This document shows positions 19,269 through 28,644 of a DNA stretch of 64,000 nucleotides, one piece after another. Position 1 is the stretch's first letter, and every line of letters starts with the position of its first letter. Source of the DNA: Actinoplanes regularis (GTDB lineage: Bacteria; Actinomycetota; Actinomycetes; Mycobacteriales; Micromonosporaceae); assembly GCF_900188005.1 (NCBI RefSeq), contig NZ_FZNR01000001.1:992001-1056000 (forward strand). The letters are read 5' to 3'. The notes under the pieces are model-generated. The model made no database searches and was not told the origin of the DNA. It was given only the letters and a program-made list of their open reading frames with translations. The position numbers were made by a program, and so were the translations under genes.

Positions 19269-19316
19269 GACTCGAATGCTCCCAGGCGTCCGGGTCACCG
19301 GCCACCCGAGCGCGTG

Positions 19317-20108
19317 TCAGGAAAGTTTTCGGGTGGCTTCCAGGATCGCCGTCCGGAACTTGGAGATCTGCGTGTAGACCCCCGGGTACGCGTCCCGGGC
19401 ACAGCCCAGCCCCCAGCTCACGATGCCGACCTGGGCCCACTGCCCGTCCCTGCCGCGCCGCACCATCGGACCGCCGGAATCGCCCTGGCAGGTGTCCACC
19501 CCGTGCCGCCCGGCGCAGATCGAGTCCTCCTTGACCAGGGCCACCTTCGCGGCCAGGTACGCCTTCGCGCACGTGTCGTCCGGAATCGTGGGCACGGTCG
19601 CGTAATGCAGCCGCTGCTCCTGGCGCAGCGCGCTCTCCGTGGTCTGGCCCCACCCCATCACGGTGCCCTCGCCCTGATCACTGGAGGCGTCCGGGACCAG
19701 GCGGAGGGTGGGCAGGCCGAGCACCCGGTCCAGCTTGACCACCGCCCAGTCGTTGCCCTTGGTCTCGGTGGTGAAGCCGGGTGCGCGGATCACTTCGAGC
19801 GAGTGCGCGGTGAGCGCGGTCTTCGCCTTCAGGTCGGTCGATCCGGCGGTCACCGCGATCTTCTTGTTCGCTCCGGTGGGGCCGACGCAGTGCCCGGCGG
19901 TGAGCACCACCCGGGGTGCGGTGAGCGCGCCGCCGCAGCCCATCGAGAGCCGGACCGCCCAGGGGAACTCCCCGGCCTTTGCCACGTTGCCCCCGACCAC
20001 CTCGGTGATCGGTCGGCCGCCGACACTCGCGCGGGCCGGCACGTCACCGGCGGCGAGGACGACCGCCACGGCTATCGCCAGAACGGCCGAGGCGACATTT
20101 CGTACCAT
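19317..20108 (-). CDS. Secreted trypsin-like serine protease (S1)
   Basis: 263 residues. A signal peptide (hydrophobic residues 6-20, cleavage probably after ARA) and a short propeptide precede VVGGNVAKAGEFPW, the mature N-terminus. Catalytic His73 (LTAGHC), Asp120 (GNDWAVVKL) and Ser211 (CQGDSGGP) are intact, and paired cysteines suggest three disulfides. Ser and Cys spacing with a DTCQGD loop indicates trypsin-like Lys/Arg specificity. Exported; it may activate other secreted proteins or digest substrates. Confidence 0.93.
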   Translation of the reverse strand: MVRNVASAVLAIAVAVVLAAGDVPARASVGGRPITEVVGGNVAKAGEFPWAVRLSMGCGGALTAPRVVLTAGHCVGPTGANKKIAVTAGSTDLKAKTALTAHSLEVIRAPGFTTETKGNDWAVVKLDRVLGLPTLRLVPDASSDQGEGTVMGWGQTTESALRQEQRLHYATVPTIPDDTCAKAYLAAKVALVKEDSICAGRHGVDTCQGDSGGPMVRRGRDGQWAQVGIVSWGLGCARDAYPGVYTQISKFRTAILEATRKLS

Positions 20109-20128
20109 ATGGACATTTTCTCACAGAG

Positions 20129-20163
20129 AAAAGGGCCGCACGGCTTGCCGCGCGGCCCTTTTT
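20129..20163 (-). terminator. Intrinsic terminator of the transglycosylase gene
   Basis: A-tract, stem GGGCCGCACGG / CCGCGCGGCCC (one mismatch), loop CTTG-type, then a T-tract on both strands. It begins 14 nt after the minus-strand stop at 20177. A rare textbook terminator for this G+C content. Confidence 0.8.
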
Positions 20164-20176
20164 CGGTCTCAGAGTC

Positions 20177-20878
20177 TCAGTACCAGCCCACGTTCTCGGA
20201 GTGGTTCCAAGCCCCACACGGGGTGTCGTAGCGGTCCTCGATGTAGCCGAGGCCCCACTTGATCTGCGTGGCCGGGTTGGTCTTCCAGTCGTCCGCGATC
20301 GAGGCCATCTTGCTGCCGGGCAGCGCCTGCGGAATCCCGTACGCCCCGGAGCCGCTGTTGAGGGCCTTGTAGTTCCAGCCGCTCTCCCGCTTCCAGAGCT
20401 TGTCCAGGCACGGGAACTGGTCGATCTCGAAGCCGGCGTCCAGCATCAGCGCGCACCCGACTCCGCGGCTACCCGGGAACTCGCTGCACGAGCTGGGGAT
20501 CTCGCCTGCGAACGGCACCGCCCCGCCGGACTCCCTGGCCTTCTTCTCCGCGGCGGCCTTCTTCTCGGCCTCCTCGGCGGCGATCACCTTCTGCTCCAGG
20601 GCGCGCGCCTTGCTCGCGGCGCTCTTGGCCTCGACGGCGGCCTTCGCCGCGGCGGCGTTCTCCGCCGAGTGGCGGTACGCCCGGGCGGCGGCGTGGTCGG
20701 CCTGCCGTTCCTTCAGGAGTGCGACCTCTTCGGCGTTCGCCTGCATGACGAGCTGCGTTTCCGCGCTCTGCTGCTGGCTGTTCTGGCTCTGTCCGAGGTA
20801 CACGCCGCCACTGAGTCCCGCCACCAGCAGACCGACAGACGCCGTACGAACTCCGAGCCGGCTCCAGAGCCGATTCAC
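20177..20878 (-). CDS. Exported lytic transglycosylase-like protein
   Basis: 233 residues. A hydrophobic signal/anchor (VRTASVGLLVAGLSGGVYLG), a long alanine- and lysine-rich coiled coil (about 35-120), then a C-terminal SLT-like domain with KRESGWNYKALNSGSGAYGIPQAL, where the Glu of RESGW is the expected catalytic acid, and IKWGLGYIEDRYDTPCGAW. GTG 20878 is chosen over 20950 because GAAGGGA lies 9 nt upstream. A CRP-type site lies about 200 bp upstream. It probably remodels peptidoglycan. Confidence 0.88.
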   Translation of the reverse strand: MNRLWSRLGVRTASVGLLVAGLSGGVYLGQSQNSQQQSAETQLVMQANAEEVALLKERQADHAAARAYRHSAENAAAAKAAVEAKSAASKARALEQKVIAAEEAEKKAAAEKKARESGGAVPFAGEIPSSCSEFPGSRGVGCALMLDAGFEIDQFPCLDKLWKRESGWNYKALNSGSGAYGIPQALPGSKMASIADDWKTNPATQIKWGLGYIEDRYDTPCGAWNHSENVGWY

Positions 20879-21080
20879 GAAGATTCCCTTCGTCGGGGGC
20901 AATGACGCGGCACGCCTCCACCAGATGGCGGACGGTCGTGCCGCGAGCACCGCGACCCGTCAGGCCGCCTCGCGGCCGCGAGGGGGTGGCCTCCGTCGAT
21001 CTCCGACGCGCTGCCACTCGCTGGTGCTCGCCAGACACCATGGCGCAGCGCGCGTTGTATGTGAAATGCCAGCGCGGTTC

Positions 21081-21096
21081 TGTGACTTTAGTCACC
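21081..21096. promoter_or_regulatory. CRP/GlxR-type site TGTGA-N6-TCACC
   Basis: TGTGACTTTAGTCACC has a 14-bp palindromic core (GTGACT-TT-AGTCAC) and matches the actinobacterial CRP consensus TGTGANNNNNNTCACA except for the last base. It is about 200 bp upstream of the transglycosylase start. CRP control of the cell-wall gene rpfA is known in mycobacteria. Confidence 0.65.
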
Positions 21097-21142
21097 GTGC
21101 TTAGTCCTACATTCAGGACAAAAAAGCCGCGCTGGCGTCACA

Positions 21143-22558
21143 TCAGAGTGGAATGTCCTCCAGTAGGTCGGTGACCACCTCGGCGATCGGTGATCGCTCC
21201 GAACGGGTGAGGGTGACGTGGGCGAAGATCGGATGCCCCTTCAGCGCCTCGATCACCGCGGTGACCCCGTCGTGCCGGCCGACCCGCAGGTTGTCCCGCT
21301 GCGCCACGTCGTGCGTCAGGATCACCCGGGAGTTCTGGCCGATCCGGGAGAGGACGGTCAGCAGCACGTTGCGTTCCAGCGACTGGGCCTCGTCCACGAT
21401 GACGAACGCGTCGTGCAGGCTCCGGCCGCGGATGTGGGTCAGCGGCAGCACCTCCAGCATGCCGCGGGCCAGCACCTCATCGACCACATTGGCGTGCACC
21501 ACGGAGCCGAGCGTGTCGAAGACCGCCTGCGCCCAGGGCGACATCTTCTCCGACTCGCTGCCGGGCAGGTAACCGAGCTCCTGGCCGCCGACCGCGTAGA
21601 GCGGACGGAACACCACGACCTTCTTGTGGCGGTTGCGCTCCATGGTCGCCTCCAGGCCGGCGCAGAGGGCCAGGGCGGACTTGCCCGTGCCGGCCTTGCC
21701 GCCCAGCGAGACGATCCCGATCTGCTCGTCGAGCAGGATGTCCAGCGCGATCCGCTGCTCGGCCGAGCGCCCACGCAACCCGAAGGCGTCCCGGTCACCG
21801 CGGACCAGCTTGACCGTCTTGTCGGGATTGACCCGGGCCAGTGCCGAGCCGCGCGACGAGTGGATCACCAAGCCGGTGTGGCAGGGCAGGTTCTCCGTCT
21901 CCTCCAGCTCCAGCTCGTCGCCGGCGTAGAGCGCGTTCACCTGCTCCTCGCCGAGTTGCAGGTCGGCCATCCCGGTCCAGGTGGGATCGCTGGCCTGGCC
22001 GTGCCGGTACTCGTCGGCGGTCAGGCCCACCGAGGCCGCCTTCACCCGCAGCGGCATGTCCTTGCTGACCAGCGTGACGTCCCGGCCCTCCGCGGCCAGC
22101 CCGAGCGCCACCGAGAGGATCCGGGTGTCGTTCGAGTCGTTGCGGAAGCCGTGCGGCAGCACGCTCTGGTCCGCGTGGTTGAGCTCGACGCGCAGGGTGC
22201 CGCCCTCGTCGTTGCAGAGCACCGGCTGGTCCAGGCGACCGTGTTTGATCCGCAGCTCGTCCAACATCCGCAGGGACTGCCGGGCGAACCAGCCGAGCTC
22301 GGGGTGGTGACGTTTTCCCTCCAGTTCGGAGATGACCACGAGCGGGACCACGACTTCGTGATCGGTGAACCGGCGGAACGCCGCCGGATCGGACAGCAGG
22401 ACCGAGGTATCCAGGACGAAGACTTTGCCGGCCGGGGCGGGCTCGGCGTCGGCGTGCCGGTCACGGGTCTTACGACGCGTGGTCGTGGCACGGGTCCTGG
22501 TGACCTTGTCGACCGGGTCGGACGAAGCGACACCGGCATCGGTACGGCGAGATGTCAC
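21143..22558 (-). CDS. PhoH2: PIN-domain plus PhoH-ATPase protein
   Basis: 471 residues. The N-terminal PIN domain has [21 protein letters not shown] and [11 protein letters not shown] acidic positions; the C-terminal PhoH domain has the Walker [14 protein letters not shown] and Walker [15 protein letters not shown], with [17 protein letters not shown] following. Mycobacterial PhoH2 proteins are ATP-dependent RNA helicases/RNases and can act with a small antitoxin. Start GTG 22558 drops a low-quality N-terminal extension. No antitoxin ORF is evident in the 273-bp divergent gap to otsB. Confidence 0.92.
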   Translation of the reverse strand: MTSRRTDAGVASSDPVDKVTRTRATTTRRKTRDRHADAEPAPAGKVFVLDTSVLLSDPAAFRRFTDHEVVVPLVVISELEGKRHHPELGWFARQSLRMLDELRIKHGRLDQPVLCNDEGGTLRVELNHADQSVLPHGFRNDSNDTRILSVALGLAAEGRDVTLVSKDMPLRVKAASVGLTADEYRHGQASDPTWTGMADLQLGEEQVNALYAGDELELEETENLPCHTGLVIHSSRGSALARVNPDKTVKLVRGDRDAFGLRGRSAEQRIALDILLDEQIGIVSLGGKAGTGKSALALCAGLEATMERNRHKKVVVFRPLYAVGGQELGYLPGSESEKMSPWAQAVFDTLGSVVHANVVDEVLARGMLEVLPLTHIRGRSLHDAFVIVDEAQSLERNVLLTVLSRIGQNSRVILTHDVAQRDNLRVGRHDGVTAVIEALKGHPIFAHVTLTRSERSPIAEVVTDLLEDIPL

Positions 22559-22819
22559 AGGCCTGCTCCAGCGGGCGTGCAACCCGCCACCCGCGGTCCG
22601 CCACCTCCGGCCGCCGGCACATGCACAGGGACGGATTGCGGGCCCTGTGGCGCAAGTCGTCGCTGGTCCGGGCCGGCCGGCTGGCTCGGGATGACCCCGT
22701 GCCATGACTCAAACGCTAGCGGTCAACAGCCTCCTGCGGTAGTGCGCAAAATCGGGCACCGACGGGTGACGCGCGCCCCACGCGAAATCCACATGGCATA
22801 AAAGGACACCCGCCGCGGG

Positions 22820-22825
22820 TAGTCT
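22820..22825 (+). promoter_or_regulatory. -10 TAGTCT of otsB
   Basis: Ends 6 nt before GTG 22832. Confidence 0.55.
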
Positions 22826-22831
22826 GACGGC

Positions 22832-23638
22832 GTGGCAGAGACCGAGCGTCCGACCCATCCCGCGAGCGCCGACGACGCCTGGGCACGCACCGCCCGGCAC
22901 GCCTCCAGAACAACGTTCTTCTTCGACTTCGACGGGGTCCTCTCGCCGATCACGAAGAAGCCGGGTGACTCCCAGCCGGTGGCCGCGGTGCCCGCCGTTC
23001 TGGAACGACTGGCCACCAAGGTCGGACGGGTGGCGATCGTCTCCGCCCGTCCGGTGGACTTTCTGCGTGATCGCTTCCCGACCCTGACCCACGTCGACTT
23101 CTTCGGTCTGTACGGCCTGGAGATGCTGCACGAGGGCGAGGTCGTCACCAAGCCGGCGGCGCTGGACTACGTGGAGCCGATGAAGGCGCTCGACGCCGCG
23201 GCCCGGGCGGCGTTCCACGAGCCCGTCGAGGTGGAGTACAAACGCCTCTCCGTCGCCCTGCACTTCCGCAACTGCCCGGAGCGCGCCGCCGAGGTCGAGC
23301 AGTGGGCCCACGAGCGCGCCGAGCGGGAGGGGCTGAAGATCCAGGGCGGCCGCATGGTGGTCGAGCTGAAACCGCCGGTGAACCAGGACAAGGGCATGGT
23401 CATCACCGAGACGGTGCGAGACTCCGCCACCGCGTGGTATTTCGGCGATGACATGTCGGACATCCGGGCCTTCGACGCGCTGCGCGCCCGCGAGGCGGCC
23501 GACCCGGGCTTCTTCGGCATGGCGATCGCGGTCGCCAACAACGAGACCGGAGCGGAGGTCTCCGACGCCGCCGACCTGACCCTCGTGTCGCCGGAGGCCG
23601 TCGCCAAGTTCATCAACGACGGCCTCAACCGGTTCTGA
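22832..23638 (+). CDS. otsB: Trehalose-6-phosphate phosphatase
   Basis: 268 residues of the HAD superfamily: motif I FFFDFDGVLSPI, SARPVDFLRDRF, the substrate-domain GLYGLEM and VEVEYKRLSVALHFR, and motif III/IV KGMVI...YFGDDMSDIRAF. It releases trehalose from trehalose-6-phosphate; no trehalose-6-phosphate synthase lies in the window. The start is leaderless (TAGTCT at 22820). Divergent from phoH2. Confidence 0.93.
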   Translation: MAETERPTHPASADDAWARTARHASRTTFFFDFDGVLSPITKKPGDSQPVAAVPAVLERLATKVGRVAIVSARPVDFLRDRFPTLTHVDFFGLYGLEMLHEGEVVTKPAALDYVEPMKALDAAARAAFHEPVEVEYKRLSVALHFRNCPERAAEVEQWAHERAEREGLKIQGGRMVVELKPPVNQDKGMVITETVRDSATAWYFGDDMSDIRAFDALRAREAADPGFFGMAIAVANNETGAEVSDAADLTLVSPEAVAKFINDGLNRF

Positions 23639-23696
23639 GCCGGATCATCTTCTCGACCCGCGCCGGCGCGATCCGCGCCCGGCGACCGGGCGGAGA

Positions 23697-24467
23697 TCAG
23701 GCTCCGTAACGCCGCTGGCGGTTGCCGTAGGAGCGCAGCGCCCGCAGGAAGTCGATGCGCCGGAAGTCCGGCCAGTTGGCGTCGTGGAAGTAGAACTCCG
23801 AGTGCGCCGACTGCCAGAGCAGGAAGCCGGAGAGCCGCTGCTCCCCGCTGGTCCGGATGACCAGGTCGGGATCGGGCTGGCCACGCGTGTAGAGGTGCTC
23901 GGCGATGTGCTCGACGTCCAGGATCTCGGCGAGCTCCTCCAGGGTGCCGCCGGAGGCCGCGTGCTGCTGCAGCAGGGAGCGCACCGCGTCGGTGATCTCG
24001 CGCCGGCCGCCGTACCCGACGGCCATGTTGACCTCGACGCCACCGCTGCGGTCCTGCGTCTTCTCCTGCGCGGCCTTGAGCGTCGCCGCGGTCGCGGCGG
24101 GCAGGATGTCCAGGGCGCCGACCATGCGCAGCCGCCAGGGGTTGCCCTCCTCGGCCAGCTCGGTCGCCAGATCCTCGATGATCCGCACGAGCGGGTCCAG
24201 CTCGGCGGCCGGGCGCTGCAGGTTGTCGGTGGCCAGCAGATAGAGCGTGACGTGCTCGATCCCGGCCTGATCACACCAGGTAAGCAGGTCCTTGACCCGG
24301 ACGGCGCCGACCCGGTGGCCGTCGTTCGGGTCGACGAAGCCCATCTCGCGGGCCCAGCGCCGGTTGCCGTCACACATCACACCGACATGACGGGGTACCG
24401 GCTTGCCGAGCAGTTTCCCAGCGAGCCGTCGTTCGTAGAAGGAGTAGACCAGAGAGCGCACACTCAT
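23697..24467 (-). CDS. Cis-prenyl (undecaprenyl-type) diphosphate synthase
   Basis: 256 residues. HVGVMCDGNRRWAREMGF carries the catalytic Asp and allylic-phosphate motif, with Cys where many homologues have Met. NLQRP, VNMAVGYGGRREI and the C-terminal DLVIRTSGEQRLSGFLLWQSAHSE are conserved. It elongates allylic diphosphate with IPP in cis, for decaprenyl/undecaprenyl or shorter Z-farnesyl lipid carriers; the chain length cannot be read from sequence. ATG 24467 is chosen from TACGCT 8 nt upstream. Confidence 0.93.
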   Translation of the reverse strand: MSVRSLVYSFYERRLAGKLLGKPVPRHVGVMCDGNRRWAREMGFVDPNDGHRVGAVRVKDLLTWCDQAGIEHVTLYLLATDNLQRPAAELDPLVRIIEDLATELAEEGNPWRLRMVGALDILPAATAATLKAAQEKTQDRSGGVEVNMAVGYGGRREITDAVRSLLQQHAASGGTLEELAEILDVEHIAEHLYTRGQPDPDLVIRTSGEQRLSGFLLWQSAHSEFYFHDANWPDFRRIDFLRALRSYGNRQRRYGA

Positions 24468-24475
24468 CACGGCAA

Positions 24476-24481
24476 AGCGTA
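24476..24481 (-). promoter_or_regulatory. -10 TACGCT of the prenyl synthase gene
   Basis: Minus-strand hexamer 8 nt before ATG 24467. Confidence 0.45.
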
Positions 24482-24589
24482 GCCACCCGCGCCGCGCACT
24501 CAAGCGGCGGCCGTGTGCCGTGGAACGATCCGCGCCGGGATCAGGCCGATCGTGCCATCCCGGGACTGGCCGTCCGGTCGGCGGCCGGC

Positions 24590-24621
24590 CGCGCCCGCCC
24601 TCGACGCTGAGGGCGGGCGCG
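24590..24621 (-). terminator. GC hairpin downstream of pckG
   Basis: GCGCCCGCCCTC (24591-24602) pairs perfectly with GAGGGCGGGCGC (24609-24620), loop GACGCT, plus one outer pair. It lies 12 nt beyond the pckG stop. Confidence 0.7.
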
Positions 24622-24633
24622 AGCCGAGTCGGA

Positions 24634-26439
24634 TCAGGCGTCGGCCAGCCGCGCGCGCAGCGCGTCCAGCTCCGCCCAGAGCACGGCGGGAAGCTTGTCA
24701 CCGAACTTCTCGAACCACTCGGTGACCTGCGGAAGCTCGGCCAGCCACTCGTCGGTGTCGACGCGCAGCACGGCCTCGAGGTCGGCCGGGTCGAGGTCCA
24801 GCCCGCTCAGGTCGAGCGCCTCCGGGGTGGCGACGTGCCCGATCGGGGTCTCCACGGCGTCGGCCTTGCCGTCCAGCCGCTCCACGACCCACTTGAGCAC
24901 CCGGCTGTTCTCCCCGAATCCGGGCCAGAGGAACCGGCCGTCGTCGCCGCGCCGGAACCAGTTCACGTAGAAGACCTTGGGCAGCTTGGACGCGTCGCCA
25001 GAGGCGCCCTTGGCCATGTCGATCCAGTGCTGGAAGTAGTCGCCCGCGTGGTAACCGATGAACGGGAGCATCGCCATCGGGTCGCGGCGGACCACGCCGA
25101 CCTGCCCGACCGCGGCGGCGGTGGTCTCGCTCGAGAGGGTCGCGCCCATGTACACACCGTGCACCCAGTCACGGGCCTCGGTGACCAGCGGAATCGTGGT
25201 CTTGCGGCGACCGCCGAAGAGGATCGCGTCGATCGGCACACCGCGCGGGTCGTAGTACTCGTCGGCGAGAATCGGGCACTGCTCGATCGGGGTGCAGAAG
25301 CGGCTGTTCGGGTGGCTCGACGGCGCCTGGGACTCCGGCGTCCAGTCCTGGCCCTTCCAGTCGGTGAGGTGCGCGGGCGGCTCGCCCATGCCCTCCCACC
25401 AGATGTCGCCGTCGTCGGTCAGCGCCACGTTGGTGAAGACCGAGTTGCCCTTCGCGAGCGTGCGCATCGCGTTCGGGTTGGTGTGGAAGTCGGTGCCGGG
25501 CGCGACGCCGAAGAGCCCGAACTCGGGGTTGGTCGCCCAGAGCCGGCCGTCCTCGCCGAACCGCATCCAGGCGATGTCGTCGCCGACGGTCTCCACCTTC
25601 CAGCCCGGCAGGGTCGGCTCGAGCATGGCCAGGTTCGTCTTGCCGCAGGCCGACGGGAAGGCGCCGGCGATGTAGCGGACCTGCCCCTCCGGTGAGGTGA
25701 GCTTCATGATCAGCATGTGCTCGGCGAGCCAGCCCTCGTCGCGGGCGGCCACGCTGGCGATGCGCAGCGCGTAGCACTTCTTGCCGAGCAGCGAGTTGCC
25801 GCCGTACCCGGAGCCGAACGACCAGATCTCCCGGGTCTCCGGGAAGTGCGAGATGTACTTCGTCTCGCTGCACGGCCACGCGACGTCGCTCTGTCCCGGC
25901 TCCAGCGGGGCGCCGATCGAGTGCAGGCACGGCACGAAGTCCGCGTCGTCACCCATCGCGCTCAGGACCTCGGCCCCCATCCGGGTCATGATGCGCATGC
26001 TCGCGACGACGTACGGGCTGTCGGTGAGCTCGACACCGAACATCGGCTGCTCGGCGTCGAGCGGACCCATGCAGAACGGGACGACGTACATCGTCCGGCC
26101 CCGCATCGAGCCGCGGTACAGCTCCGTCATCAGGGACTTCATCTCGGCCGGAGCCATCCAGTTGTTGGTCGGACCGGCGTCGGCCTCGTCGACCGAGCAG
26201 ATGAAGGTGCGTTCCTCCACGCGCGCCACGTCGGACGGGTCGGTGCGAGCCCAGAACGAGTTGGGCTTCTTCTCCTGGTCGAGCCGGACCAGCGCGCCGG
26301 ACTCGACGAGCTCGTCGGTCAGCCGGGTCCACTCGGCGTCCGAACCGTCGCACCAGACGATCCGGTCGGGCGTTGTCAGGGCGGCGACCTCGTCGATCCA
26401 CGCCAGCAGGCGAGGGTGCGAGGTGTGGGGGTGAGACAA
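24634..26439 (-). CDS. pckG: GTP-dependent phosphoenolpyruvate carboxykinase
   Basis: 601 residues. GTP-PEPCK motifs: [18 protein letters not shown], the P-loop [16 protein letters not shown] with the hyper-reactive Cys, [23 protein letters not shown] and [18 protein letters not shown]. It converts oxaloacetate and GTP to PEP, the entry to gluconeogenesis alongside glpX. The frame extends to 26469, but TTG 26439 has AAGGAG 8 nt upstream and gives the normal N-terminus, so a TTG start is proposed. Confidence 0.96.
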   Translation of the reverse strand: MSHPHTSHPRLLAWIDEVAALTTPDRIVWCDGSDAEWTRLTDELVESGALVRLDQEKKPNSFWARTDPSDVARVEERTFICSVDEADAGPTNNWMAPAEMKSLMTELYRGSMRGRTMYVVPFCMGPLDAEQPMFGVELTDSPYVVASMRIMTRMGAEVLSAMGDDADFVPCLHSIGAPLEPGQSDVAWPCSETKYISHFPETREIWSFGSGYGGNSLLGKKCYALRIASVAARDEGWLAEHMLIMKLTSPEGQVRYIAGAFPSACGKTNLAMLEPTLPGWKVETVGDDIAWMRFGEDGRLWATNPEFGLFGVAPGTDFHTNPNAMRTLAKGNSVFTNVALTDDGDIWWEGMGEPPAHLTDWKGQDWTPESQAPSSHPNSRFCTPIEQCPILADEYYDPRGVPIDAILFGGRRKTTIPLVTEARDWVHGVYMGATLSSETTAAAVGQVGVVRRDPMAMLPFIGYHAGDYFQHWIDMAKGASGDASKLPKVFYVNWFRRGDDGRFLWPGFGENSRVLKWVVERLDGKADAVETPIGHVATPEALDLSGLDLDPADLEAVLRVDTDEWLAELPQVTEWFEKFGDKLPAVLWAELDALRARLADA

Positions 26440-26737
26440 AGTGAAGCTCCTTCGGTCGGCACTGACCAATGACGGATAGGCCGGAAAATCCGACTGTTGT
26501 CATGGGAGTCACATCAGGTTAATCCCGATACCCATGCAGTTCATCGGTTGAACCTGTGGACAACCGCACAATCTTTGGTTTCGGTGCGCAATGACGATTG
26601 ATTCTTCGTCGCTCGATGCACGACCGCGCAGCCCCGCCAGCCACACCGCCATTCTCGGCAACTTTCGCAAAACGGACTTATCGCCGTACACTTTCACGTA
26701 TCGGGTTTTCCTCGCAGTTCCTGTCACAGGAGGCGGA
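26440..26737. other. Divergent intergenic region, pckG / sigma factor
   Basis: 298 bp without a gene. It holds the pckG ribosome binding site, a DnaA-box-like TGTGGACAA (26555-26563, TTGTCCACA on the minus strand), and TACACT (26687-26692), a possible -10 for the sigma-factor gene. The composition is AT-richer than the neighbours, as expected for promoters. Confidence 0.5.
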
Positions 26738-27502
26738 ATGACGGCCCCGGGCAACGAAGTGGACTCGGACATGGATCTGCTCGCCGCCGTCCGGGCCGGC
26801 GACACCGCCGCGTACGGAACGCTCTACGAGCGGCACCACGCAGCGGCACGACTCTTCGCGTACGGCCTGGAGCGCGACCCCGCCGACGCCGACGACCTGG
26901 TGGCCGAGACCTTCGCCAAGGTGTTCGCCTCGCTGCGCGCCGGCCGGGGCCCCCTGGTCGCGTTCCGCGCCTACCTGCACACCACCATGCGGCACGTCTG
27001 CTACCAGCGCGCGCGCTCGGACCGGCGCCTGGAGTTCACCGACGACCTGAGCCGCTACGACGCCGGCGAGCCGTTCATCGACCCGGCCCTGGACCGACTG
27101 GAGCGCAGTTACGCGGCGGCCGCCTTCCGGCAGCTCCCACCGCGCTGGCGCGACGTGCTCTGGCAGACCGAGGTGGAGGGCAACACACCCGCCGAGCTCG
27201 CCCCGCGGATGGGACTGACCCCGAACGCGGTGGCGGTCCTCGCGCACCGCGCACGGGAGGGACTGCGCAGCCTCTATCTCCAGCAGCACGTCACCGCGGC
27301 GGACCATCCGGAGTGCCGGTGGGCCGGCAACCGGCTCGGTCCGCAGGTGCGCGGCCGGCTCGCGGCCCGCGACGCGCACCGGATGCGCACCCACCTCGGA
27401 CGGTGCGCGGAGTGCCGCGGACGGCTCGCCGAAATCCGTGAGATCGACGGCTTCCGTCACGGACCGTACCGGCAGCGTGACCCTGCGGGCACCGCCGGTT
27501 GA
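26738..27502 (+). CDS. ECF-type sigma factor with C-terminal zinc finger
   Basis: 254 residues. Sigma region 2 (AAYGTLYERHHAAARLFAYG and DDLVAETFAKVFASL), region 4 (FRQLPPRWRDVLWQTEVEG, LTPNAVAVLAHRAREGLR), and a C-terminal extension ending HLGRCAECRGRLAEI, the HxxxCxxC pattern of zf-HC2 anti-sigma domains. Fusion of a putative inhibitory zinc module to the sigma factor suggests built-in control. GGAGG precedes ATG 26738. No separate anti-sigma gene is adjacent; targets unknown. Confidence 0.87.
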   Translation: MTAPGNEVDSDMDLLAAVRAGDTAAYGTLYERHHAAARLFAYGLERDPADADDLVAETFAKVFASLRAGRGPLVAFRAYLHTTMRHVCYQRARSDRRLEFTDDLSRYDAGEPFIDPALDRLERSYAAAAFRQLPPRWRDVLWQTEVEGNTPAELAPRMGLTPNAVAVLAHRAREGLRSLYLQQHVTAADHPECRWAGNRLGPQVRGRLAARDAHRMRTHLGRCAECRGRLAEIREIDGFRHGPYRQRDPAGTAG

Positions 27503-27541
27503 GAGTGTGCAACGAGATCAGCGGTGCGTTGCGGGCGACGG

Positions 27542-27547
27542 TACCCT
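27542..27547 (+). promoter_or_regulatory. -10 TACCCT of first gtrA-like gene
   Basis: Ends 7 nt before GTG 27555. Confidence 0.45.
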
Positions 27548-27554
27548 CGGTCGC

Positions 27555-28058
27555 GTGCCCCCGACCTCACCGCGGCCCACCGGACTGCACGCCCGGTTGC
27601 GCGCCCTGGCTCGGGAGGCGAGCAAGTTCGGGACGGTCGGCACCATCGCGTTCGGTGTCGACCTACTCCTCTACAACCTGCTGTGGAGCCTCGGCAGCGA
27701 GACCCTGACCGCCAAGGCCGTCTCCACGATCGTGGCCACCTCGCTGGCCTTCTTCGGCAACCGGTTCTGGACGTGGCGCGACGGCGCGCACACCAACATG
27801 GCCCGGCAGTACACGATCTTCTTCGTCCTGAACGCGGTCGGCCTCGGCATCGCCCTGACCTGCCTCGCGATCAGCCACTACGGCCTGGGCCAGTTCTGGC
27901 CGGTGCTGCAGAGCCAGGCCGCCGACAACATCGCGGCGCAGTTCGTCGGCACCGCGATCGGCACGGTCTTCCGCTTCTGGTCATACCGGAAGTTCGTCTT
28001 CCGGGCCGACCTGGCTCGGACGACCGGTGTGACAACGTCGTCACCCACCCCTCAGTGA
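27555..28058 (+). CDS. GtrA-family membrane protein
   Basis: 167 residues with four membrane helices. GtrA signatures: FGTVGTIAFGVDLLLYNLLW, the second helix TIVATSLAFFGNRFWTWRD with the NRxWTW motif, and the final FRFWSYRKFVF. GtrA proteins flip or assist polyprenyl-linked sugars in surface glycan modification. A second GtrA gene follows directly, each with its own -10-like hexamer. Confidence 0.88.
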   Translation: MPPTSPRPTGLHARLRALAREASKFGTVGTIAFGVDLLLYNLLWSLGSETLTAKAVSTIVATSLAFFGNRFWTWRDGAHTNMARQYTIFFVLNAVGLGIALTCLAISHYGLGQFWPVLQSQAADNIAAQFVGTAIGTVFRFWSYRKFVFRADLARTTGVTTSSPTPQ

Positions 28059-28083
28059 TTTCGGCGTTCTCGCCCCGCCCCCG

Positions 28084-28089
28084 TAAGGT
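28084..28089 (+). promoter_or_regulatory. -10 TAAGGT of second gtrA-like gene
   Basis: Ends 6 nt before ATG 28096. Confidence 0.5.
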
Positions 28090-28095
28090 TGCCCA

Positions 28096-28644
28096 ATGCC
28101 TTCAGCCACATCGCTGACGGATCGCCTGCGCCGTCTCGCTCCGGAAGCTGTCGCCTTCGGCATCATCGGAGCCGGAAACACGCTGCTCTACATGGCGATC
28201 TACTGGATGGCGCTGCCGATCGGCGCGGTCAAGGCCAGCGTCATCGCCACGTTCATCACCACCACGCTGGCGTATGTGGCGAACCGCTACTGGACCTACC
28301 GGCACCACACGCGCACCGCGCTGCGCCGGGAGTACACGCTGTTCTTCGGCTTCAACCTGGTCGGCATGGTGATCCAGTCCGGCCTGGTGGCGATCGGAAA
28401 GTACGGTTTCGGCCTCACCGAGCAGGACGACGAGCTGATGTTCCTCGGCGTCACGGTCGTCGGCATCGGCATCGCCACGATCTTCCGGTTCTGGGCGTAC
28501 CGCACGTTCGTCTTCCTGAAGCCGCCGGTCGACGGGCACGAGGGCGCGATCACCGAGCTGGACGCGACCGCCGGCCTGGCCGAGCTCAGCGCCATGGACG
28601 TGCCGGGCAGCGTCGCCGAGCTGGACACCCGGCTCAAGAGCTGA
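28096..28644 (+). CDS. GtrA-family membrane protein, second copy
   Basis: 182 residues, four membrane helices, with VAFGIIGAGNTLLYMAIYW, TTTLAYVANRYWTYRHH and ATIFRFWAYRTFVFLKP, paralogous to the preceding gene. It adds an acidic cytoplasmic tail of about 40 residues (ELDATAGLAELSAMD...). Its 3' end overlaps the convergent PH-domain gene by 11 bp. Confidence 0.88.
   Translation: MPSATSLTDRLRRLAPEAVAFGIIGAGNTLLYMAIYWMALPIGAVKASVIATFITTTLAYVANRYWTYRHHTRTALRREYTLFFGFNLVGMVIQSGLVAIGKYGFGLTEQDDELMFLGVTVVGIGIATIFRFWAYRTFVFLKPPVDGHEGAITELDATAGLAELSAMDVPGSVAELDTRLKS

Noticed and set aside
20881..21140. c-di-AMP (ydaO-type) riboswitch upstream of the transglycosylase gene
   Set aside because: This class often precedes cell-wall hydrolase genes in actinobacteria, but the hallmark GGGTGAATCC and downstream conserved blocks are absent on the minus strand.
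21120..21142. Intrinsic terminator after phoH2
   Set aside because: A T-run follows GCCAGCGCGGC, but the local stem is only 3 bp. The matching arm is about 50 nt away, so a normal terminator is not supported.
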